Shown here piece after piece: positions 39,538-45,462 of a stretch of DNA of 64,000 nucleotides. Source of the stretch: Terrabacter sp. Root85 (GTDB lineage Bacteria > Actinomycetota > Actinomycetes > Actinomycetales > Dermatophilaceae); contig NZ_LMIW01000011.1 of the NCBI RefSeq assembly GCF_001429185.1, positions 62,001 to 126,000 on the forward strand, in the 5' to 3' direction. The position numbers were made by a program, and so were the translations under genes. Position 1 is the first letter of the stretch. Each line of letters opens with the position of its first letter. Below the pieces are notes generated by a model. The model was not told the DNA's origin and ran no database searches. It was given only the letters and a program-made list of their open reading frames with translations.

Positions 39538-39638
39538 GGACGCCCGAGCCGTCGGGAGGGCTCAGCACGGTCGGGTCGCGGCTCGCCCGGACCGTGGCCT
39601 CGCGCGGACAGCCGTGCCCGGGCTGAGAGACTGGCGCC

Positions 39639-40004
39639 ATGCACCCGTTCGCAGTGGCCCTCGGCGGCGCCGTGGGCACGCTGCTCCGGCTGCTCCTGAC
39701 GATGGGCGGCAGCGGCGCGGCCGGCTGGGACCCGCGGATCAGCGTCATCAACGTCGTCGGTGCCTTCCTGCTCGGCGTGCTCGTCCGGCTTCCCGTGCGG
39801 CCCCGACTGCGCTCGATGCTCGCCTCGGGCGGCCTCGGCTCGCTGACGTCCTTCTCAGCGCTCAGCATCGCCTTCGTCGACGGCACCCCCGGGTACGCCG
39901 TCGCGCTCGGCCTGCTGACGAGCATCGTCCTCGGGGTGGCCGCGGCGGCGCTGGGCATGTGGCTGGGTGGTCTGCTCACCGAGGGTGACAGGGAGACCGC
40001 GTGA
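39639..40004 (+). CDS. crcB: Fluoride channel subunit CrcB/Fluc 1
   Basis: A 121-residue membrane protein with four helices. Motifs GGAVGTLLRLLL, INVVGAFLLGVL (pore Asn) and GGLGSLTSFSALSIAF match Fluc channels that export fluoride. Actinobacteria often code two different subunits that form a heterodimer. The next crcB starts four bases before this stop codon (GTGA overlap), so the two are made together. I checked the leader for the fluoride riboswitch core and found none. Confidence 0.93.
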   Translation: MHPFAVALGGAVGTLLRLLLTMGGSGAAGWDPRISVINVVGAFLLGVLVRLPVRPRLRSMLASGGLGSLTSFSALSIAFVDGTPGYAVALGLLTSIVLGVAAAALGMWLGGLLTEGDRETA

Positions 40005-40366
40005 GCGCGGTCGCGTGGTGGGGCTGGGCGCTTGCCGTGGGAGCCGGCTCGATCGGCGCCCTCCTGCGCACGTGGCTCGTGCGGACGCTGACGAAGCGTC
40101 CGCTGCCCTTCGGCGTGCTCGCCGCCAACGTCGTGGCGTCTGTGGTCGGTGGAGCCGTCGTGGCCGACCGGGTCGAGCTGGGGCCGACGTGGTCGCTCGT
40201 CCTCATCGGTGGCTTCTGCGGCGGCCTGTCGACCCTGTCGACGCTCGCGGCCGACACGGTGGAGCTGTGGCTCGAGAACCGTCGCCGTGACGCCGTCGGC
40301 AACATCGCCGTCAACGTGGCACTCGGGCTGTTCGCGGCCTGGGGCGCCTGGGCCCTCGTCAGCTGA
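40001..40366 (+). CDS. crcB: Fluoride channel subunit CrcB/Fluc 2
   Basis: A 121-residue, four-helix membrane protein: GSIGALLRTWLV, AANVVASVVGG (pore Asn) and GGFCGGLSTLSTLAADT (the Phe/Ser/Thr track, with Leu where the partner has Phe). It overlaps the first crcB by four bases and probably forms an antiparallel heterodimer with it. The 3' end overlaps the convergent chelatase gene by eight bases. Confidence 0.93.
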   Translation: MSAVAWWGWALAVGAGSIGALLRTWLVRTLTKRPLPFGVLAANVVASVVGGAVVADRVELGPTWSLVLIGGFCGGLSTLSTLAADTVELWLENRRRDAVGNIAVNVALGLFAAWGAWALVS

Positions 40367-41060
40367 GGTAGCGCTCGACGACGACGTCGACGAGCGCCTC
40401 GGGCGCGGGTTCGTGGGGCAGCAGGAGCGGCGGGGTGACGACGTCCGCGCCGGACCGGCCGGCGAGGTCGGCGAAGAACCCGGGTGCGAGAAGGTAGGTG
40501 GCGACGACCACGCGACGTCCCGGAACGCGTTGCGCTGCAACGGCGTCGGCGAGCTTCGGCTCGGCGGCCGACAGGTAGCCGGCTACGACGGTTCGCCCCA
40601 GACGCCGGCCGAGCGCGGCGGCGACGCGCTCGCAGTCGGCGACCGCCGAGGCCTGCGACGACCCGGCCGCACCGAGCACGACGGCGTCGTCGTCCCGCAG
40701 CCCGGCCGCCACGAGCCGGTCGCGCAGCAGGTCGGCAAGGCGGTCGTCGGGGCCGAGGGCCGGTGCGACCGTGGTGCCGGGCACTCGCTCGGCGGCCTCG
40801 GCGAGGTCGACGTAGACGTGGTAGCCGGCCGACAGGAGCAGTGGCACCAGACGGGCGGGCGCGTCGTCGTGCAGGGACGACAGCACGGCGGCAGGGTCCG
40901 GGGGCTGCACGTCGACGAACGCCGCACGGACGGTGAGGTCCGGGCGTCGCGCGGCGACCGCCGCGACGAGGCTGCCGATGGCCGACCGGCCGGCGGCGGA
41001 CGACGTGCCGTGCGCCACCGCCACGAGCACGGGCGCCGGTGCGGGCACGGGGCTGGTCAT
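40359..41060 (-). CDS. Sirohydrochlorin chelatase (CbiX/SirB-like)
   Basis: A 233-residue enzyme. Two tandem chelatase repeats are seen: VLVAVAHGTSSAAGRSAI with the metal-binding His, and the second with VVLGAAGSSQASAV and VVVATYLLAPGFFADLAG. It would insert Fe2+ into sirohydrochlorin for siroheme, or Co2+ for cobalamin. It is divergent from the uroporphyrinogen methyltransferase gene across a GlnR-like box and close to nirB, whose product needs siroheme; ferrochelation is therefore the likelier role. Confidence 0.88.
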   Translation of the reverse strand: MTSPVPAPAPVLVAVAHGTSSAAGRSAIGSLVAAVAARRPDLTVRAAFVDVQPPDPAAVLSSLHDDAPARLVPLLLSAGYHVYVDLAEAAERVPGTTVAPALGPDDRLADLLRDRLVAAGLRDDDAVVLGAAGSSQASAVADCERVAAALGRRLGRTVVAGYLSAAEPKLADAVAAQRVPGRRVVVATYLLAPGFFADLAGRSGADVVTPPLLLPHEPAPEALVDVVVERYLS

Positions 41061-41174
41061 GGGCTCACTCTGTCAGGTCGGCCTCAGGTCGGGTCGGAGC
41101 GTGGGTGTCGTGGGACGCGCGTCGGGACCCGGTCGGGCGACCGCACGGGACGCATACGCCCGGGTGAGTCCGCC

Positions 41175-41212
41175 GTTACCGGGGCATCGCGGGACGGAAA
41201 CGCAGACGAAAC
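41175..41212. promoter_or_regulatory. GlnR-like box upstream of cobA/hemD
   Basis: GTTAC (41175-41179), ATCGC (41186-41190), GAAAC (41197-41201) and GAAAC (41208-41212) are spaced exactly 6 bases apart, giving 11-bp phasing. The known GlnR site is GTnAC-n6-GAAAC. It lies 57-94 bases before the cobA GTG and in the divergent region to the chelatase gene. Prediction only. Confidence 0.55.
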
Positions 41213-41268
41213 ACGCACTTCCTACCGTGGGAGCCGACGTGGACCACGAGCTGTGACGGGAGGACGCC

Positions 41269-42297
41269 GTGCTGATCGAGACCGACCTGACGGGACTACC
41301 CGTGCTCGTCGTGGGGCCTCCGGGCCTCACCGCCCCCGTCGTGCGTCGTCACCAGCGGGCCGGTGCCGTGGTCACGGTCGCCGCCTCGCCGGGGGACGTG
41401 ACGCACGAGGTGTGCACACGTGCGCGGCTCGCGGTGCTCGTCGGGCCCGGAGCCGGGTGGGCCTCGGTCCGTGACGCGCTCGCGGGACGGTGCCCCGTCG
41501 TGACCGAGCCGGTCCCGGACGCGCCCCGGGGCCGGGTCGTCCTCGTGGGGGCGGGTCCCGGGGGTCTCGAGCTGCTGACGCTCGCCGGGATCCGCGCCCT
41601 CGCGGAGGCCGACGTCGTGCTCACCGACCGGCTCGCCGAGGTCGGTGACATCGCCCGCCTCGCCCCGGGGGCGGAGGTCGTCGACGTGGGCAAGCGGCCG
41701 GGACACCACGCGGTGCCCCAGGACGAGATCGAGCGGATCATGGTCGCGCGGGCCCTCGCCGGCCTCACGGTCGTGCGGCTCAAGGGTGGCGACCCCTACG
41801 TCTTCGGCCGGGGCGGCGAGGAGGTCGCGGCGGCCGTCGAGGCGGGGCTGCCCGTGACGGTCGTGCCCGGGGTCTCGTCGGCCGTCGGCGTGCCGGGGAG
41901 TGCCGGCATACCGGTGACCCACCGCGGTGTCAGCCACGCCTTCACCGTCGTGTCGGGCCACGTGCCGCTCGAGCCCGAGCAGGCGCGCGCGCTCGCGGGA
42001 CTCGGGGGAACCGTCGTCTTCCTCATGGGGATGCACAACCTCGTCCCGCTGACGACGGCGCTGGCCCGGGCCGGACTCGCCGCAGACACCCCGGCTGCCG
42101 TCGTCGAGCGCGGCTTCACCCCGGACCAGCGCAGCATCGTCGGGACCCTCGCCACGCTGCCCGACCTCGTCACCCGGGCCGGGGCGTCGTCGCCGTCGGT
42201 CATCGTCGTCGGCGAGGTCGTGCGCCAGGCCGAGGTCTGGGCGCGTCGCGTGGGGGCCCGGGGCGCCGACGGCCTCGCGATGGACGTCGTCGCGTGA
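41269..42297 (+). CDS. cobA: Uroporphyrinogen-III C-methyltransferase with degenerate CysG-like N-terminus
   Basis: A 342-residue protein. The C-terminal 250 residues are a complete SUMT: VVLVGAGPGGLELLTLAGIRAL, DRLAEVGDI, VVDVGKRPGHHAVPQDEI, VVRLKGGDPYVFGRGGEE and GVSSAVGVPGSAGIPVTHRGVSH. It methylates uroporphyrinogen III twice to precorrin-2. The first 95 residues align in layout with the precorrin-2 dehydrogenase part of CysG, but the glycine-rich NAD motif is replaced (VVGPPGLTAPVV), so that activity may be lost. GTG 41269 follows GGGAGGA. It overlaps hemD by four bases. Confidence 0.93.
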   Translation: MLIETDLTGLPVLVVGPPGLTAPVVRRHQRAGAVVTVAASPGDVTHEVCTRARLAVLVGPGAGWASVRDALAGRCPVVTEPVPDAPRGRVVLVGAGPGGLELLTLAGIRALAEADVVLTDRLAEVGDIARLAPGAEVVDVGKRPGHHAVPQDEIERIMVARALAGLTVVRLKGGDPYVFGRGGEEVAAAVEAGLPVTVVPGVSSAVGVPGSAGIPVTHRGVSHAFTVVSGHVPLEPEQARALAGLGGTVVFLMGMHNLVPLTTALARAGLAADTPAAVVERGFTPDQRSIVGTLATLPDLVTRAGASSPSVIVVGEVVRQAEVWARRVGARGADGLAMDVVA

Positions 42298-43508
42298 GCG
42301 AGCCGAGCGTCTCGTCCACGCGAGCAGCCGGGGTGGCGCGGCGCAGCCACCCGCCCACGGCGTGGTCGGCCGAGCTGACGGGACCCGATCCCGACGCCGT
42401 GCGTGTGGACCCCACCGGTCCGGTGCTCGACGGCTTCCGGATCGCCGTGACGTCCGACCGGCGGTCGGGAGACCTCATCGACGCCTTCGTGCGCCGCGGC
42501 GCCGAGGTGCTGCACGCGCCGGCCGTGCGCATCGCCCCTGTCGAGGAGGACGAGATCCTCATCGGTGACACGCGCGCCGTCATCGACTGCCGCCCCGACG
42601 TCGTCATCGTCACGACGGCCTACGGCTTCCGGCGCTGGATCGAGGCGGCCGATGCGGCCGGTCTCGGTGAGGACCTGGCGCGAACCCTCGACCACGCCCG
42701 CATCATCGTCCGCGGACCCAAGGCGCGGGGCGCCGTGCGGGCGGCCGGTCACGACGACGACGGCATCGCCGACGACGAGCGGACCGCGTCGACCGTCGGG
42801 CTCGCCCTCGAGGGCGGCGTCGTCGGGAGGCGGGTCGCCGTGCAGCTGCACGGCCACGAGGACGTCGAGCAGCTCGAACGGCTGCGGTCGTCCGGGGCGA
42901 CGGTGCTGACCGTGGCGCCCTACCGCTGGGTGCGGCCGACCGACGAGAGCCGGCTGGGACGTCTCGTCGCGGCCGTTGCGGCCCGTGAGGTCGACGTCGT
43001 CACCTTCACGTCGGCGCCGGCCGTCGACGGACTCGTCTCTGCCGCAGCGCAGCTCGGCATGGACGGCGTGCTCGTCGATGCCCTGCGGTGCGGCGTCACG
43101 GCCGCTGCGGTGGGACCGGTGACGGCGGCGCCGCTGCTCGACCTCGGGGTCACACCGATCGTGCCCGACCGCTTCCGGATGGGCGCGCTCATCCGCACCG
43201 TCGTCGAGCACCTGACGCTCAACGGTGTCGCCGAGGTCCAGACCGCGCTGGGTCCGCTCGTCGTGCACGGGCGGGTCGTGACCTTCGGCGGCGAGACGGT
43301 GACCCTGGCCCGCGGGCCGCGGGCGATGCTCGCCGCCCTGATGTCCGAGCCGGGCGCGGTGCTGAGCCGCGAGCGGCTCCTCGACGAGCTGCCCGAGGCC
43401 GAGAACGAGCACGCGCTCGACATGGCCGTGAGCCGGCTCCGGTCGGCGCTGCCCGACCGTCACCTCGTGCAGACCGTGGTGCGACGGGGCTACCGGCTCA
43501 ACGTGTAG
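42294..43508 (+). CDS. hemD: Uroporphyrinogen-III synthase fused to an OmpR-type winged helix
   Basis: A 404-residue protein. Residues 40-300 are a HemD domain (LDGFRIAVTSDRRSGDLIDAFVRRGAEVLHAPAVRI, VVIVTTAYGFRRWIEAADAAG, VVTFTSAPAVDGLV), which cyclises hydroxymethylbilane. The last 95 residues form a trans_reg_C winged helix (VTLARGPRAMLAALMSEPGAVLSRERLLDELPEAENEHALDMAVSRLRSALP, VVRRGYRLNV). This fusion is known in actinobacteria near nitrite-reductase genes and may regulate them. GTG overlaps the cobA stop codon. The 3' end overlaps the convergent HxlR gene by 11 bases. Confidence 0.92.
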   Translation: MSEPSVSSTRAAGVARRSHPPTAWSAELTGPDPDAVRVDPTGPVLDGFRIAVTSDRRSGDLIDAFVRRGAEVLHAPAVRIAPVEEDEILIGDTRAVIDCRPDVVIVTTAYGFRRWIEAADAAGLGEDLARTLDHARIIVRGPKARGAVRAAGHDDDGIADDERTASTVGLALEGGVVGRRVAVQLHGHEDVEQLERLRSSGATVLTVAPYRWVRPTDESRLGRLVAAVAAREVDVVTFTSAPAVDGLVSAAAQLGMDGVLVDALRCGVTAAAVGPVTAAPLLDLGVTPIVPDRFRMGALIRTVVEHLTLNGVAEVQTALGPLVVHGRVVTFGGETVTLARGPRAMLAALMSEPGAVLSRERLLDELPEAENEHALDMAVSRLRSALPDRHLVQTVVRRGYRLNV

Positions 43509-43887
43509 CGGCGGCCGCCTCGGCGTCGCCGACGATCGCGGGCGCGTGGTCGGCGATCCAGTCCATGAGCGGCACCATCCGCTCGGCGAGCTCGCCGCCA
43601 CGGGCGGTGAGGGTGTACTCGACGTGCGGCGGGACGACCGGCCGGGCGTCCCGGTGGACGAGCCCGTCGGCCTCGAGCATGCGCAGGGTCTGGGCGAGCA
43701 TCTTCTCGCTGACGCCTTCGGCGCGACGGCGCAGCTCGCTCCACCGCAGCGGATCGCCCTCGGCGAGGGCGAGGATGACGAGCGTGCCCCACTTGCTCGT
43801 CACGTGGTCCAGCACCACGCGGCTGGGGCAGTCGGAGGCGAAGACGCCGTCGGGGAAGTGCCGACGCAGGGTGGGACTAACCGTCAT
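43498..43887 (-). CDS. HxlR family regulator (QorR-like)
   Basis: A 129-residue winged-helix protein: SKWGTLVILALAEGDPLRWSELRRRAEGVSEKMLAQTLRMLEADGLVHRDARPVVPPHVEYTLTARGGEL is a full HxlR domain. A single N-terminal Cys (ASDCPSRVVLDHV) could sense oxidation, as reported for QorR of corynebacteria. It is divergent from a QorB-like quinone reductase and has a dyad just upstream of its start, consistent with redox-controlled repression of both genes. Confidence 0.9.
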   Translation of the reverse strand: MTVSPTLRRHFPDGVFASDCPSRVVLDHVTSKWGTLVILALAEGDPLRWSELRRRAEGVSEKMLAQTLRMLEADGLVHRDARPVVPPHVEYTLTARGGELAERMVPLMDWIADHAPAIVGDAEAAAATR

Positions 43888-43890
43888 GTC

Positions 43891-43915
43891 AGTACCTTAC
43901 TTCAAAGTGGGTACT
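43891..43915. promoter_or_regulatory. Dyad in the HxlR-quinone reductase promoter region
   Basis: AGTACC (43891-43896) and GGTACT (43910-43915) form an outer dyad; inside it ACTT-CA-AAGT forms a second one. GTAC-n2/3-ACTTC also occurs as a direct repeat at 43892 and 43911. This AT-rich cluster starts three bases upstream of the HxlR ATG and is the only such cluster between the two divergent genes. Confidence 0.6.
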
Positions 43916-43983
43916 AACTTCTGGGAAGCATGCTGTCGTAGCGGTCGTTCTTGAGGGTGTCAGCCCCACCCGAAAGGAACGTC

Positions 43984-44868
43984 ATGACCCTTCTCGTCAC
44001 CGGTGCCAGCGGTCACCTCGGCCGTCTCGTCGTCGAGTCCCTCCTCGAGCGCGGCACGCCCGCCGCCGACGTCGTCGCCATCGCCCGCAACCCCGAGTCC
44101 GTCGCCGACCTGGCTGACCGCGGTGTCGTGGTGCGCCGCGCCGACTACACCGACCCGGCGTCGCTCGACGCTGCGTTCGAAGGTATCGACCGGCTCCTCC
44201 TCGTCTCCGGAAGCGAGGTCGGCCAGCGGATCGCCCAGCACGCCAACGTCATCGATGCGGCGAAGCGGGCCGGGGTGGGCTTCCTCGCCTACACGAGCAT
44301 CACGCGCGCCGACACGTCCGACCTCGCGTTGGCCGCCGAGCACCGTGCCACGGAGGAGCTGCTCGCGGCGTCCGGCCTGCCGCACGCCCTGCTGCGCAAC
44401 TCCTGGTACCTCGAGAACTACACCGGCCAGCTGCCGACCGTCCTCGAGCACGGCGCCGTCCTCGGTGCCGCCGGTGACGGGCGCGTCAGCGCCGCGACCC
44501 GGGCCGACTATGCCGACGCCGCCGCCGTCGTGCTCGCGGGTGAGGGCGGACGGGGTCACGAGGGCGCCGTCTACGAGCTCGGCGGCGACGACGCGTTCAC
44601 CCTCGGCGAGCTCGCCGAGACGGTGGGTCGCGTCGCCGGACGCGAGGTCGCCTACCGCGACCTGTCCGTCCCCGACTACACCGCGGCCCTCGTCGCGGCC
44701 GGCCTTCCCGAAGGGTATGCCGGCGTGCTGGCCGACAGCGACCGCGGGGTCGCCGAGGGGGCCCTGTTCACCGACAGTGGCGACCTGTCGCGTCTCATCG
44801 GCCGCCCGACGACCAGCCTCGAGGGCGCCCTGAGCGCCGCCTTCGTCGCCACCACCCCCACCGCCTGA
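43984..44868 (+). CDS. NAD(P)H:quinone oxidoreductase, QorB/NmrA-like
   Basis: A 294-residue atypical short-chain dehydrogenase: dinucleotide motif VTGASGHLGRLVVESLL, IARNPESVADLADRGVVVRRADYTDPASLDAAFEGIDRLLLVSGSE, and PHALLRNSWYLENY. It matches QorB/YtfG, which reduces quinones to protect against oxidative cycling. The divergent HxlR regulator supports this. ATG 43984 follows AAAGGAACG. An extensive hairpin follows. Confidence 0.9.
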   Translation: MTLLVTGASGHLGRLVVESLLERGTPAADVVAIARNPESVADLADRGVVVRRADYTDPASLDAAFEGIDRLLLVSGSEVGQRIAQHANVIDAAKRAGVGFLAYTSITRADTSDLALAAEHRATEELLAASGLPHALLRNSWYLENYTGQLPTVLEHGAVLGAAGDGRVSAATRADYADAAAVVLAGEGGRGHEGAVYELGGDDAFTLGELAETVGRVAGREVAYRDLSVPDYTAALVAAGLPEGYAGVLADSDRGVAEGALFTDSGDLSRLIGRPTTSLEGALSAAFVATTPTA

Positions 44869-44898
44869 CCCCGCCTGACCCCGCTCACCCCGTTCCAC

Positions 44899-45009
44899 CC
44901 GTCGAAAGGCCACACACCGGGCTCCGGTTTGTGGCCTTTCGACGGTGGGGACCCGCAGATCGTGGCCTTTCGACGGTGGGGGACCCGCAGATCGTGGCCT
45001 TTCGACGGT
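44899..45009. terminator. Large hairpin followed by two further direct copies of its right arm
   Basis: CCGTCGAAAGGCCACA (44899-44914) pairs perfectly with 44930-44945; continuing inward gives a stem of about 22 pairs with two mismatches and loop GCT. The right arm GTGGCCTTTCGACGGT is then repeated at 44962-44977 and 44994-45009, separated by near-identical GGGGACCCGCAGATC spacers. The last copy ends one base before the nirD stop codon. It should terminate transcription from both sides, with alternative pairing partners for the left arm. Confidence 0.8.
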
Positions 45010-45444
45010 TCAGGGGAGGGGGAGGCCGACCCGCACGGTGCCGTGCTGGATGCGGACGGCATACGTCGGCAAGGCCACCTCGGGATCGTCGAGGGCGGCG
45101 CCGGTGCGCAGCGAGAAGACCTGCTTGAGCAGCGGTGAGGCCACGGTCGGCTCGCCGCCGCGGTCGCCGGTCAGGCCCCGCGAGAGGACCGCTGCCCGCG
45201 CGTACGGGTCGAGGTTGTCGACGGCGTAGATCATCCCGTTGGGCAGCAGGAAGAGGGCCGCCTGGGCGCCGCCGGGGAGGAGCACGGCGATACCACGGCC
45301 GGGCACGAGCGCCGTGACCGGGCAGGCGGACACCCACTGTCTCGCTCCGGGGGACGGCAGGATGCCGGGCCGCACGACGTTGCGACCGGCCGCGGCCGCG
45401 ACCTCGGCCGACATTCCCTGGGGTGGGCTGACGAGTGTGGTCAT
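45010..45444 (-). CDS. nirD: Nitrite reductase small subunit NirD
   Basis: A 144-residue protein with a Rieske-like fold lacking the usual iron-sulfur ligands, as in NirD: VSACPVTALVPGRGIAVLLPGGAQAALFLLPNGMIYAVDNLDPYARAAVLSRGLTGDRGGEPTVASPLLKQVFSLRTGAAL. It partners NirB in NADH-dependent nitrite reduction to ammonium. It starts 18 bases after the nirB stop codon and is the last gene of the nitrate-assimilation operon. A short N-terminal extension precedes the domain. Confidence 0.96.
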   Translation of the reverse strand: MTTLVSPPQGMSAEVAAAAGRNVVRPGILPSPGARQWVSACPVTALVPGRGIAVLLPGGAQAALFLLPNGMIYAVDNLDPYARAAVLSRGLTGDRGGEPTVASPLLKQVFSLRTGAALDDPEVALPTYAVRIQHGTVRVGLPLP

Positions 45445-45462
45445 GACGGGTTCCCTTCGGTA

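Noticed and set aside
39540-39638. Fluoride riboswitch upstream of crcB
   Set aside because: I looked for the conserved GGNGAUGG...UUCNCC core and did not find it in this short leader.
41061-41268. Cobalamin or other riboswitch before cobA
   Set aside because: No B12-box-like conserved segment is seen. The region is explained better by the phased GlnR-like half-sites.
44899-45009. CRISPR-like array
   Set aside because: Only three copies with nearly identical spacers and a palindromic first unit; no cas genes nearby.
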